64,000 nt of DNA, taken from positions 328,921 to 392,920 of the forward strand of contig NW_027192196.1 of assembly GCF_041956535.1 (NCBI RefSeq). The letters are read 5' to 3'. Below, piece by piece: positions 47,552 through 60,572 of the stretch. Source of the stretch: Calcarisporiella thermophila CBS 279.70 (taxonomy: Eukaryota; Calcarisporiellomycota). The notes under the pieces are model-generated. The model did not search any database and was not told the DNA's origin. It was given only the letters and a program-made list of their open reading frames with translations. Numbering within the stretch: the first letter of the stretch is position 1; each line of letters opens with the position of its first letter. A program made the position numbers and the translations under genes.

Positions 47552-50500
47552 TCATGCTAGTTTGACGTAGTCTATGCTTCCCCGCACAGTTTGAATGGTT
47601 GGGAACATTTGTAAGCCTACAACCTCGGGATTCCAGTTCACCCTGCCCAACTTCCTGGAAATTGTCACTTTGATGGTAGTATAAATAATCATGAAGATTC
47701 CAAATGCGAACGGTATCAGCCAGAACAAAGGATGAAGCTTGTAAGAAGTTCCAAAGGGTTCGTTAAGGGGCGGGCAATAAACAATGATCATGGAAAGCGC
47801 CCCCCCGCATAGTATCCCAAGGAAGTTACGCGGATTCCGAAATACAAACCGCCCGATTGGTGGTTTGAAACGTGCCTTGCAGGCAAACATGTTGAATGCT
47901 TGTGTGATCATGATCGAGAGATATACAATGGACTGTGCTTGAGCTAGGGCCTCTTTCTGGTTAGCATAATTTAATATGCGTCCATTTCTAGTGACATAAT
48001 CGGGTGACCCATCATTAAAGAAGACATTGGCCTTAGCCATCTCACGAGCATCGTATGGGCTAATCCCGTGATAATAGAGTACAAGAAAAAATCTAAAGAA
48101 TGAGAATATACGCGATTCCATTATTATAGGTATTAGCAATGCTACTCATTTATCTATTTGGTTCTTAAAGAAACTTACGCAGTCATACTGGACGCGGCTT
48201 CAATTATTCCAGCCTCAATGTATGCCCACGATAACAAATTGCCATCCACCAGAACTTCCCCGTCAGCTCCGCTTAGAGTGTGCCAAAATTGTTTACTAAA
48301 AACATGGCGAATGCCTTTAAAGGTTCCACATAAGCCAAATAATTTACACTGCTTTTTATCTGAACTCGTGCTCGTAGCTTGTCGCATGCTCAGACGCAAC
48401 CGCTCGATGGATTCGGGAGTCACCGGTTTGCGTGGCTGCAATTTCATTAATCCAGCTTTCGATTCAGGAGTATCCCATGCAAATGAGAGAGCCATAAAAA
48501 GCTCAAATCCTAAATCTATCACCAGCAATAATATGGCAGAGAGCGGGAGAGGTAGAGGTACAACCACATAAAGGAGCTGGGGGACTACTTCAGGCGTTGA
48601 ATGCGAAAGGGTGTAACGAATTGATTTCTTTAGGTTGGTGAATATAAGACGCCCCTCCTCAATTCCCTTTACAGTGGAAGCAAAATTATCATCAAGTAGA
48701 ATCATCGCTGCTGCTTCTTTTGACACATCACTTCCTGATAAATTCATGGCAATACCAAGGTCAGCCTTTTTTAATGCAGGCGAGTCATTCACTCCATCTC
48801 CTGTAACTCCAACTATGTGCCCAATAGATTGTGCACGCTTAACAATTTCAAGTTTATGATGGGGTGAGGTGCGTGCAAAGATGATCTCGTTCTTAGAAAA
48901 TATATAGTCCCACTTTTTTGCAATGTTAGCGTCATTGAACATATACCAAGATGCAGAAAATGTTTATATACTTTACCTCTTCATCAGTTAGAGTATCAAT
49001 TTGCTCTCCGTGTACAACTACAGCTTCGAATTCATTTTCTCCCACGTCTTCTAGACTTCGCCCTGTTCTCTTAGCCAGTGACTCACGCGTATCGGAAAGG
49101 ATTAGATTAATTTTACGCCCAATTGCCTCTGCTGTAAGGGGATGGTCTCCTGTCACCATCATGACTTTGATCCCTGCCGAACGACACTTTCCTATCGCTT
49201 CGCGTACCCCATGTTTCGGGGGATCTTCCAGGGATGCCAGCCCGACAAATGTTAGATTGGAGTTGGGATAATTTTCTTTTGAGAATTGGAAATCAAGAGG
49301 ATATCTGTCTCGTGAAAGTAAGAGTTGTGCAAAGGCAAGAACCCGATGTCCCTGTCCCGCCATATATTCATACATTGCCTGGAATTCCTCACGATCTTCT
49401 AGTGTCAAAGGTACTGTTTCACCATTCTCCAGTAGTATATTGGTACATAGCCCCAGAACTCGCTCTGGAGCACCTTTGATATACAACGTTAGATCTCCAT
49501 ACTGATGTTCCTTGCGATGTATAGATAGTTGCCATTTATTCGTCGAGTTGAATGGAATCTCGAAAGTTTTTGGGAATAATTCGCCTATTTTCTCCCACTC
49601 AGGCATATTAAAAGCGACAAAGCGTAGGAGCCCAGCCTCGGTTGCATCCCCAATTACTTCGCGTTGATTGATAGGCACATCGGTACGATTGAATTTGGCA
49701 CGACAACAAAGAGCAGAGTTATGGAAGATCGCCCTTACTCCTGGAGTATTTGCACTAAACTCTTCACGTGTATAATATCTCGATCCTGTCCACAGACTCA
49801 TCACCGTCATTTGGTTGCGCGTTAGAGTTCCTGTTTTATCCGATGCAAGGAGGGTGATAGCTCCTAGAGTCTCTACCCCTTGTAAATCCTTGACAAGTAC
49901 ATTGTGTGCAGCCATTCTCTTCGCTGTGATTGTTAGCAGCATAGTTACTGTTGCGGGGAGACCCTGGGGTACCCACGCCACGAGCACCCCAATTCCAAAA
50001 TTAAGAGTGAGCGAAAGTTTGCCGTTGTTTGCACGTAACCCCACAAAGAAAAATACAATTGCTGTCACAATGGCAATAGACGCGATCACCTTTACAAACT
50101 GTTCAATCTCTGATGCAAGAGGCGACTGCCGCTTGATTTCGCCAGCAGTCAGTCCGGCAATTTGACCGAGCACAGTATCATCCCCAGTACGTATAACAAC
50201 CCCATACCCTTCGCCAGCCACGATAAGAGTTCCGTTGAAAACTAAGTTCGATGCCTCAAGTGGATTTGTGTGTGTGTTCTCAATTGTTCGATCTTGGGGC
50301 TCAGACTCTCCGGTGAGTGAGGAGTTATCGACCTTCATTTCATTAGAATGAAATAGAAAGAGATCGGCAGGCACTTTATCCCCTTGCCGTATAAACACAA
50401 TATCGCCTTTGACCAGGTCAGCCGCTAGTATCTGTTGAAGATTACCTCCACGAATGCAATTGCAAGCTTGGGGTATCATATTCAGGAAGGATTCAAGAAT

Positions 50501-51279
50501 AGCTGCTGATTTTTGCATTTGGTAAAATTCTATTAATGCGTTGAGGAAAGCAACCCCAATGAGAATAGCCCCAAGGTATATCTACAATAAGAGTGTCTAT
50601 ATTAATTTAAATATTCAATGCAAGTATGAAAATGCAACAGATTACGTTGGGAAAGTTGCCGATAGGATCCATTGCTAATAGAATATATTCTAAGATCCCT
50701 GCTAAAATAAGCAGCAGATTGAAGAGCGTTTTCAGGCAATCAAAATAAATCACAATGGGATGCTTTTTTTTAGGAGGACTCAGTATATTCGGGCCGTGCT
50801 CCTTTAGCAGTTGCGAGGCCGCAGCGGGATTCAACCCTACCGAATTTGCTGGTTTATTCAAATTTATGGATGTGGTATAGCGCAGCGCAACTTGGTCTGG
50901 TGTAAGCAAATGTTCATCCTATTTAATATATCGAGATTTTAGGGTTTGCAAGAATGGTATTGCGATCAAATCGATGACCACTCAAATGGAAACCCACAAT
51001 ATTGGATCTCTTTTCCTTCCCTGACTGGCTTTTCTCCTTGCTCGATGTTCCTTCAGGAATTTTCTCGGATGACTTAGGATCGTTAGCAGCAAAACTTTTG
51101 CGTTGTTCTGGTGCTACTTGCTCGGAAAAGGATACTCTGAAGCCTTTCTGACCAGTTTTTCTATTGTGTTTGTTACCGGACCAGGTTGGCTCTCCCAGCT
51201 CATAAGCATTTTCCTCCGCTTCTTCATATGATGACTGGACTAAATCTTCTTGAGAATTAGCTCGCTGTCTTTTATACAT
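47552..51279 (-). CDS. P-type ATPase of the Na/K (IIC-like) group
   Basis: Exons 50998..51279, 50646..50918, 48977..50581, 48179..48912 and 47552..48092; 1144 aa, phases close. Hallmarks: SSLTGES, phosphorylation loop [16 protein letters not shown] (Asp near residue 435), [13 protein letters not shown], nucleotide-site [47 protein letters not shown] and [18 protein letters not shown]. The M1-M10 pattern and the end resemble animal Na/K- and H/K-ATPase alpha subunits. Cation-site helices differ: M4 has [10 protein letters not shown] (Gln for the usual Glu), M5 STPEVVP, M6 [12 protein letters not shown] (Glu for the second Asp). It transports monovalent cations at the plasma membrane by family inference. 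Confidence 0.9.
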
Positions 51280-51804
51280 CTATCAATGAAGCAGGTATCC
51301 TATATGCGAAAATACAGGCAATAAAATAAAATGATCGTATCGAACAACAGATCTGTAGTTAAAAAAATGAATAGTAAGGAATGGACAAAGCGAAAGAAAT
51401 AATGGGAACTGATAGGGAATGATGAGAATTGAAATGAGTAAAGAGAAGCACTAGGATATCAACAAGCTTGAGCAAGATTCAATTACCCCTTGAAAATCTC
51501 TCTAATTATGCTTGCACATGCATTAGGATGCTTTCGAATATTCGAATCCTAGAGTCGATTATTTAATTGAAATGAAAACGGGTTGTTCGCGTGAACACAA
51601 GCTTCCTTTTGGGGGTTATATTAATTAGTGGTATGGAAAACTCGATAAAATGGGTTATTCCAGGAGAGCGATGATTAAATCATGCAATTTACTTATTTCT
51701 TTTGAATATCGCGTATGTCATTCAGATAAAGATGTATATCAATAGTGTACAATATAAGTATGTGTACTGTGAGGATACCGAAGAAAATATAATATTAGCT
51801 GTAT
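51280..51804. other. AT-rich spacer upstream of ATPase
   Basis: 525 bp containing the ATPase promoter and the 3' end of the next minus-strand gene; no other feature. Confidence 0.45.
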
Positions 51805-52580
51805 TTAGCACTTGGGTAAATTAGGAGGTAGAGGGGTGTTTGTGGGCGTGTATTCAGGAGGCACATCTAGGATAACCTCAGCTGGAGGTGCAGCGGCCAA
51901 ATTTTCTGCAAACCTACGAGTGCGATATGCTTGAACTACTAAATGCGAAATCCCTTTCTTTTTGCTGCACTTTTTCGGTAAACCAGGCCTATTGCGGATC
52001 ATTCGCCAAGCAATACGGTGGGTCGGTCCATCTTGAATATTGAATTCGTTGATTTTGTTTACTAATGCTGGTATGAACTAGACAAATCAATCCATAACCA
52101 TAGTTAGATTAAACAATTGTGTAGTTAGAGTAATTTTTCAAATATCAATTACATTTTTATCGTAGTGTCGATTATACTTTATGCCATAAATGGTCATAAA
52201 TGCAATAAAGGACCCTGTACTGATCAAAATAAAGAGAGTTCCAATAAACCAAGGAATATAAGCAAGCCCCATCCCGAATCCTGTAACAACGATGACATAT
52301 ACAATAGGGGCGACGACAAAAGGCCAGACTTTACCCCCCAATGTCGCAATAGCAAGACTATCAAGTTCTATTCTTCGGGACTCGAATAAGTTAGGTGGCA
52401 CCTATATTACAAACAGCAAAGATTAGAGTCACATCCTCATATTTTTCTATGCATAAAAAAATTAGCGCAAAGTAATACCATATCTTCCACAGGAGTAGTG
52501 TATTCTACTATGGCGAAACCATACCCCTCACTAGATTTTTCCAGCTCTAGACTGACCAGTGTATCTTGTTCATATACCAT
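51805..52580 (-). CDS. Two-TM membrane protein, unknown function
   Basis: Exons 52479..52580, 52153..52401 and 51805..52077; 207 aa, phases close. The N-terminus is MVYEQDTLVSLELEKSSEGY and GFAIVEYTTPVEDMVPPNLF. Two adjacent membrane segments follow: VWPFVVAPIVYVIVVTGFGM and WFIGTLFILISTGSFIAFMT. The C-terminal half begins FIPALVNKINEFNIQDGPTH, includes a basic PKKCSKKKGISH patch and ends Pro-rich (PPEYTPTNTPLPPNLPKC). The hairpin followed by a helical cytosolic tail loosely recalls Erf4/Golgin-A7 proteins, but I cannot confirm that. Same strand as the ATPase, 525 bp upstream of it. Confidence 0.66.
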
Positions 52581-54141
52581 ATTCTCTTATATTCTGCCTC
52601 GGCTTCGAATAGGGTAATCTTTTGTTGCGCGATGGGTCGAAAGAATTTTAGCTGCTTTTAACCCCGAACTGTTTTAGCCAAGAGCCCACTCAAGAAAATT
52701 TCTAAGAAAGCCGAGAAATATTTCCAATTTAGTAGCCTGAAAATCCAGATTTAGAATAGATTCACACTGCTAGCAGCATCAATGCAGTATACAAATTTTA
52801 CACGGTCGCAGTAAGCATTTCTTATCATATTTGCGAAGTATTTTAATCACTATGGTTAAAAAGACAGTATTGTATTCTTGCTGCCCGTGAATATGAACAC
52901 AAACAGGATAGATTTAACTGTGTAATAATATGGATTTATATTCACTGTCTTTTATGTCGATGGTCCATCGAGGTTTAGTTTTACAATGCGGTCGTATACG
53001 CATTAGTTCAGCGTTTATTGATGTATCAGGAGCTGTAATGATATTAATAAAAAAAATTTGTAAATTCTTCGAAACTAGTTTATAAATTTTTTCTCTTCTC
53101 ATTGTCTTGGCATTTTTAATGTAATACGTTATTATCACGTAATAGCCACCGTCACTAAATGACCTCAAATCTTCATTTCATAGGGACAATATGGCATATT
53201 CCACAATTTTAAATTGTAGCAATACAATTCGATATATTTTAAGTAAAAGTTTGAAAAAAGCAATAGATACATTCGAAGAGAGAGCTTATAAAAAACAGAT
53301 TACGAAAGTGTTATGGGTTTCAGATTCCTTATAATGATTCATTGCGTCCTCTAAAAATGATCTCTTGATATCCATTGCTTACAGATCAATTATGAATCTT
53401 AGCAAAGTAAATATAGGGAGCTAATATCCACTAATGAAGCTTTGTTTACCCTATTGAATAATACAAAATAAGATTGAGTTGATATTTTCCAATGATCACC
53501 GGTCAGGACACGAAGAGATTCGAATATAGTTTTGGTATTTATGTTTGGTCATCCCACCTTACTAGCGTATTTGTTGTCATATGTTGTTTATTATTAATTA
53601 GAGATATTAATATTGTAGTAGTTGGATTACAATATGTGGCTTAGTTTTTGACCTACTTAAATATTATTAAAGCCTGGCAGTAGAATTGATTGTTTACTTT
53701 ATCTTTTTCTCTCCTCGACAATTGTATTTATAGTTTTGTAGAGACACGCGTTTAGCATGCAGCTTCAATCCATTTGTTAGTTTTAAGGTAGGCAACTTTA
53801 CTTTTTCTATATAACCTACCTGGCAAAGATGTTGCAAATCGATTAGTCTTTAAGACATCAAATAATGGTTCAAATGCACTGCCCTGAGCCTGTTAAATTT
53901 ATTTCTAATTTAATCCTTTAAGTGCAAAACTGACTTTTTTTTCTCAAATAGGCTCATATACGCTCAAATTCTATGTATCATTCCATTTTTTTTTTAAATA
54001 AAATAGAACAATATTGTTTTAATAAAAAGGATTAATATTCAAGAAATTTACTAGTATAAATGATATTCTTATTATTAATGACAATTTCAAATATCTAAAT
54101 GGTGTAAAAAATAAATATTATTTATAAAGAAGTGCTCCAAT
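52581..54141. other. 1.56-kb AT-rich intergenic region
   Basis: One of the largest gaps. Very AT-rich, with an 84-codon minus frame (52914..53168) that lacks splice support or motifs. No tRNA, repeat or hairpin array recognised. Confidence 0.45.
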
Positions 54142-55625
54142 CTAATGCCGGTGAGAGGCTTGGTAATATACTTCGCTTGTCCCTACTCTAAGGCTCTGCT
54201 TAATTTTCTCTATCCACAGAGCGAGACTTTGTCCCATCACTGTAATCTTTATCCTCAGCGATCCCGCTTTTTCTTCCTCAAGGGGCATGGTCAGAGGTAT
54301 AAGATTCGGTCGTCCGAATGCATGGTTTACGATTTGTACACCTTCGTCGCGCACGCGAATATATCCTTTAACTCGATAGATATCTTCAGAGGGCAAATTT
54401 CGCAAAAAATCTTCAAGCTCTGCGCGCGTTAAAAGGTCGTTTTCCTCTTCTTCGCGAGCAGAAGGGGAATGTGAAATAACTTGAATAAGATCAATCTCAT
54501 TAGCATGATGATCCCTATCTCCGAGCAAGTCGGGAAGAGGGTTTGAAGATTTTGTGCAAATCTCGAAAAGACGAGTATCAAGACCGAAGATGAGATCGGG
54601 GGATATGCCATCAGATTCATTGCATTTGATTTTAGGCGTGTCAGTATTAAGGTCATTGACACGATCTATGACGATATCTAGCTGTCGTTCATCAACCTAA
54701 AAAAAAATAAAACTAAGCATTAAAGATGATTCAATTTCACCTATCTACACGAATGGCTCACCAACTCATGTTTATTTAATATTATGGCATCCGTATATTT
54801 TGCTTGCATTTTAGCTGTATAAGACGTATCCTCATATCCTATATGTTGTTATTAAGCAATACAAATATATATTTGAACTACTATTTTTCCCATACCTGTG
54901 AAGTTAACACAATCTATAACAGTGACAATGGAATCTAAATGAAAGCCATCATCTTTCATTTCTCGTATTTGCCATGCAATGGGAGCTATAAGCAAAGTTA
55001 GATAACCATATGGGCGTGATAGCTTCGAAAAATGTCAAGTACCTGGAAATGCAGAGCCACTATATATTAAATATAAAATAGACAATTTAGATATTCAGAA
55101 AATGCGCATATGTCTAAATTCTTGTAAAATGTTCACCTTGTTTCGATTATAATTCTATCTGGATTATATTTCTCTACGTATATAACATTCAATAGTATGC
55201 ATAGAATAGCAGTATCTATAAATTAATTACCTTTGAGTTCCAAGAGTCCAAGTTTCAGTTGGCCAACAAGTACGCAGCAAATGCATCCATTCAGATATTC
55301 AAGAACACCAACATTATTCTCTTTCGCAAGTTGACTGTCAACTGAAATGAATCAAATAAGTCATCATGTCTTACAGATTATTTCAATATATAAAGGGAAA
55401 AATAATAATACCTGCGATGTCTCCAAATTCATTTTTTAGGAGGCAAATTTTATAATTGTCGAGGTGTTCTAATTGTTTTAGTAAAGAGAGTATAATTGTA
55501 GTTTTTCCCTAGTACACAAATTACATTAAGATCGACTAAATGAGATCGGAAATACAGATTAAGAATATAGCACTTACTGCTCCGAGGAACCCAGTAAATA
55601 CATTCACTTCAATAGTCTTTGTCAT
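54142..55625 (-). CDS. CobW/COG0523-family metallochaperone GTPase
   Basis: Eight exons: 55578..55625, 55412..55508, 55231..55341, 55137..55173, 55043..55059 (17 nt), 54896..54985, 54762..54838 and 54142..54696; 343 aa, phases close. Walker A is VNVFTGFLGA|GKTTIIL, split by intron 1. Other motifs are LNGCICCVLVGQL (the C-x-C-C metal site), IIIETSGSAFP, TVIDCVNFTGY and the guanine-specificity ILNKHELVD. The CobW C-terminal domain runs LRNLPSEDIYRVKGYIRV, IVNHAFGRPNLI and so on. Members deliver zinc, cobalt or other metals in a GTP-dependent way. A His-containing segment (GDRDHHANE) precedes the C-terminal domain. Confidence 0.9.
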
Positions 55626-55797
55626 TTTATCTAATATGGTTATCTAAATTCGATAGAACATGAAAGGCCGCTGTAACATGAAATGTGACCGCTAGATGTG
55701 ACTGTAATATTCAGTGGTCACATAAATTTGTTTACTTCTTCTCAGCTTGAATAGTACATCCCGGGTTTGAAGCATTGCCGAGGGATACATTGGGAGA

Positions 55798-58700
55798 ATG
55801 AAGCACGATTTTAAGGTAAATCATTTCATTTTCCATAGAAACATTGAGTCTTTATGCTGCTCGGTTTCTTTGTATAGTATATTTTGTGTATAGAGATGTC
55901 TCATAATTTTTTCATGTTGTATAGTTCTCGAATCTCTGCGGAACAGTATATAAGCAGGGCAATCTGGTGTTTACACCAGATGGCAACTCGATTCTTAGCC
56001 CTGTTGGAAATAGAGTGTCCATGTTTGACCTTGTAAAGTGAGTTACTGCAAGATCTTTCTTTACCCTGCTCATATATATTCAACACCATATTTTTTGTAG
56101 TAATAAATCCATCACGTTCCCATTTGAAAACCGCAAAAATATTTCTCGCATAGCTTTGTCTCCTCAGGCGACATTGCTTCTCTCTGTTGATGAAGGTAAG
56201 CCAGTAATCTAAGATGTTTTCTTTTATTTCCAAAGTCTAATTTTCGATTATCTAATATATAGATGGTCGAACCGTACTTGTTAATTTCCAGCGTCGCGTT
56301 GTGCTTCACCGTTTTAGTTTTAAAGAGAAAGTTAATGATATCAAATTTAGTCCGGATGGTCGATTCTTTGCAATTACCCATGGAAAGCAAGTGCAGGTGT
56401 GGAAAACTCCTGGATTTAATCGCGAATTTGCTCCTTTTGTTCTCCACCGTACTTATACGGGACATTATGACGAGGTGCTAACAATATCATGGGCACCTGA
56501 CTCAAAGTAGGTGCTTTTTTCATTTTATTACTGATGTTCGCTCTTAATAACAGCAATGTCCTCAACACTTTCCTTTAGATATTTCCTCACGACTTCAAAA
56601 GATATGACGGCACGTTTATATTCCTTGAATCCAGTTGAAGGGTTTACACCAGTAACATTTACAGGACATCGTGACTACGTTCTGGGTGCTTATTTTGCTG
56701 CTGACCAAGAGACAGTTCGTTGATATTAGTCTTCTTTTCCATCCCAATATTTGCGTATTCATCTGATCATTCTCTCTTATAGATATATACAGTCAGCAGA
56801 GATGGTGCAATTTTTTCCTGGAAATTTGTGACCAGACAATCTCGCAATGACAATGAGGATTTCGAGGAGCAAACCAAAACTCCCGAAAAGGAGGCAGCAA
56901 AACGATGGCGTATCGTGAAGCGCAATTATTTTATGCAGAAAAGCTCAAAAGTAGTTTGCGTTACTTTCCATCCAGCATCTTCTCTTCTTGTAGCAGGATT
57001 TTCAACCGGAATCTTCGGACTTTGGGAAATGCCCGACTTCAACAATATCCACACGCTGAGTATTTCCCAAAAGAAAATTGATAGTGTCACGATAAATCCA
57101 ACAGGAGAATGGCTTGCTTTTGGGTCATCAAAACTTGGGCAATTACTTGTATGGGAATGGCAGTCAGAATCTTATGTGCTAAAACAGCAAGGACATTTCT
57201 ACGATATGAATACACTTGCTTTTTCCCACGATGGGCAGAATGTGGCAACAGGCGGTGACGATGGAAAGTTAAAGCTTTGGAACACGGTGACTGGCTTCTG
57301 CTTCGTCACCTTTGGTGAGCATTCATCTGGAATTAGCGCAGTTGAATTTGCAAAAGGCGGGCAAGTAGTATTCTCCGCCAGTCTTGATGGAACAGTCAGA
57401 GCGTTCGATTTAACGAGATACAGAAACTTCCGTACTTTTACCAGCCCAAACCCTGCGCAATTCTCAGCGCTGGCGGTAGATCCAAGTGGAGAAATTGTTT
57501 GCGCAGGCTCCCTCGATACATTTGAAATTTTTGTGTGGTCTGTTCAGACGGGTAAATTGCTGGACATCCTGAGCGGTCACACTGGACCGATCTCTTCTCT
57601 CTCTTTCAGCTCTACTGGAATGATCCTCGCATCAGGTTCCTGGGATAAGTCTGTGCGCACATGGGATGTGTTTGGTCGCAAGAAGCACGTAGAATCATTT
57701 GAGCATAAATCAGATGTTTTGGCAGTCGCATTCCGTCCCGACGGAAAAGAGCTGTGTGCTTCTACGCTAGATGGACTATTGACTTTCTGGGATGTTGAGC
57801 ATGGAAAACTACGTAAAGTAATCGAGGGAAGGCGAGATATCGCCGGTGGGCGCAAGTCGACCGATCGCATGACTGCAGCAAATTCAACTTCGGGCAAGAG
57901 CTTTAACAGTATTTGCTATACTGCAGAAGGATCTTCCATCATTGCGGGAGGGAACAGCAAATACATATGCATTTACGATGTGCAAAGTCAAATTTTACTG
58001 AAAAAGTTCCAAACCTCTCAAAATCTGTCTATGGATGGTACTCGCGAATTCCTCAACAGTAAAAACATGACGGAAGCCGGTCCCATTGATTTGATCCAAG
58101 ACAACGAGGAGAGTGATATTGAGGATCGTGCAGATTCAAGCCTACCAGGTGTGGGAAAGGGTGATTTATCTTTGCGAAGAACACGCCCAGAGATCCGTAC
58201 CAAATGCGTGCGCTTTTCTCCAACTGGCAGAGCATGGGCAGCAGCCACCACTGAGGGATTACTAGTTTATTCGCTCGATGATACACTTCATTTCGATCCA
58301 TTTGACCTCGAAATTGACATCACTCCCGAAACCGTCAACGAAGCGCTCGAGTCCCAAGAATATCTTCGTGCACTTATAATGTCATTCCGCCTTGGTGAAC
58401 GCCCCATTGTGCAACGAGTATATGAATCCGTTTCTCCAGGAGATGTCTCTCTAGTGGCAAGAGAAATGCCTGTTAAATACATTGAAAGATTATTGAAGTT
58501 CATTGCTAGCCATATGGAAGAATCGCCACATGTGGAGTTCCATCTTCTTTGGTGCACTTCAATATTGCGAAGTCATGGACAGTACATGCGTGCGAATTCA
58601 TCAGAGTTCCAGAGCATATTTAGATCGCTGCAAAAGGCAGTTGGGAAGATGCGAGAAGATTTGATTAAATTGTAAGTTTAGCTCTAATATGGATGCGAAT

Positions 58701-58844
58701 TAGTTTACTGTAATTATTATTTTGCTCTTTAGATGCGATGACAACACATATACACTCCAATATCTGCTTACACAGTGCGAGAAAAACAAGCAACTTGCTG
58801 AGAAAGAATCAAACGGAGTACTAGAAATGGACACCACCTCGTAA
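55798..58844 (+). CDS. PWP2: Pwp2, U3 snoRNP/90S pre-ribosome WD40 protein
   Basis: Exons 55798..55815, 55925..56037, 56101..56195, 56263..56506, 56579..56714, 56783..58671 and 58733..58844; 868 aa, phases close. The protein starts MKHDFKFSNLCGTVYKQGNL. WD40 repeats fill the first 580 residues (VNDIKFSPDGRFFAIT, SVTINPTGEWLAFGSSKLGQ, MNTLAFSHDGQNVATGGDDG, ISSLSFSSTGMILASGSWDK). The Pwp2/Utp domain at the end has FRLGERPIVQRVYESVSPGD and VKYIERLLKFIASHMEESPH. A UTP-B subunit needed for 18S rRNA maturation. A 18-nt first exon carries the start. Confidence 0.95.
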
Positions 58845-58974
58845 TTTTTCTCTTTGTTAATATATTTCATTGTTTTTAATGTTATTTTGGAAATAAAACA
58901 TCAAAATCTGATCTATCTGACGTTTTAAATTAAATTGTCATAAATTGCCAAATTCTTTAATAGAGAATTCTTAA

Positions 58975-60453
58975 ATGCGTGGCGATTCTCCTGAATCTGA
59001 TTTCAAGTTCCAAAATTTCTACTGTTGCTATCTGCTACGGTCAAAGCAATTTAGATCAAGTGCGTACGTGGGCTCCACGCCTCATCCGATTCGACGGTTA
59101 CGACAGCACAATGGAGAAATTAAGGGTGGTGCTTACAAGACGCGTAAAAAAAGACCTTGGTGAGTGAATGTATAGATTGGTGGATTGAATTGTAAACATT
59201 AAATAAAGTAATTGAGTATAGGCAGATGGTGCTAATAGTTCATGGATTTCCTACGAGACTTGCAGCTCTCCAGGCAAGAATAAAAAAAAGGAAATTTTAA
59301 CGCGTTAATATATCTAATTAAAATGTCTCCAAATTGTAGTTTGAATGGGTGTGGCAAAATCCACATCGTTCTCGGCATTTTTGTTCCGCATTAACTACAC
59401 ATATAGCTGGTGCTATATCCACAGGATCAAAAGTGTATACAGGCAAACCAAGTGAAAGGCTCTATCTCACGAAGATACGTGTCCTTTCTGATATGCTAAT
59501 GCTACCAGGCTTTCAAAGATGGCCACTCAAGGTGCACTTTTTTTGTGAAGTGGCACGTGAGGATTTCCTGACTCTTGCTGATGTTGAACTTTCGAGAGAA
59601 TTGGAAATGACTTGGGGAGAGGCTAAAAGCATGGAATATACTTTTGCAGATGGAGGGGAGGCTGAAGGTATAACAATCGCATTGAATTTTATTTATTTTT
59701 TACTTTGAAAGACTAACTCATTGGTTAGAGAGAATGGAGAAAGAGGAATACGACCGATATCTCCACCGCACTGATGCCGCGATATCGTGTTATTTTTGTG
59801 ACAAATCTCTAGAATTTGCAGTGAGTTGATATGTTCATGTATAAAGTACTTCATATTAGAGATATACTCATATAAATCTTCAGCCACATCTTAGCTATGT
59901 CAACTGCTACCACAACAATTGTACTCTTACTGCCCACTTGTCTTGTATTGCTGCTCACTTTACGGTCAAACCTTTTCTCACAGGCTCTCATAAAATTACA
60001 CCACCCCTACTCCCAAAGCTTGGCGTGTGCCCACTTTGCTTTTTAACTTTGGAGTGGGGTCAGCTAATCCGTCGTAGCCATGCTCGCGCCAATTCGATCC
60101 GTGTTGCACTTGGTGAGTTAGTACAAAGTCCCTCACGAAGGCGAACACCACGGCGGATTGAGGGAGAAAATGTTCCGAGAATAATGCCAGGATCACCAAG
60201 TATGACCAGAACGAGATTACAAAAGCCTACAAAGTCGAAAAAATTGGAAGACGTTATCGAAGAGATGGAGAATTTAACACTCAATAGCAATCCTAATAGA
60301 AAGGATAGATTAAAGTGCAAGCGAAATCAGGTCGTAAAAGAAACAGGCTCTAAAATCATAGGGGATACTGCTGTAACAGCAAAGGAACAATGCGGAACTC
60401 TTGCAAATAAGTATCGTAAACACATTTATGTAGAAATTTCGGAAAGTGAATAA
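58975..60453 (+). CDS. SLX1: Slx1 structure-specific endonuclease subunit
   Basis: Exons 58975..59159, 59222..59273, 59340..59667, 59729..59820 and 59884..60453; 408 aa, phases close. GIY-YIG nuclease domain: [49 protein letters not shown] and [14 protein letters not shown], which contains the catalytic Glu. A C-terminal RING-like finger runs [30 protein letters not shown] and [14 protein letters not shown]. The tail of about 130 residues is basic and longer than usual. Intron 2 is modelled as GC-AG (CAG|GCAAGA), needed to join AALQ to FEWVWQNP. Works with Slx4 on branched DNA. Confidence 0.92.
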
Positions 60454-60572
60454 AGAAATTAAATTCCAAGGATAGTGCAGTCATTTCAGTTTTTATTTTT
60501 TATTTTTATAAGGTATTCACACTGTATTGTACAATAAATAAAGATTCAAAAAAACTCGTATATATCTGCCTT

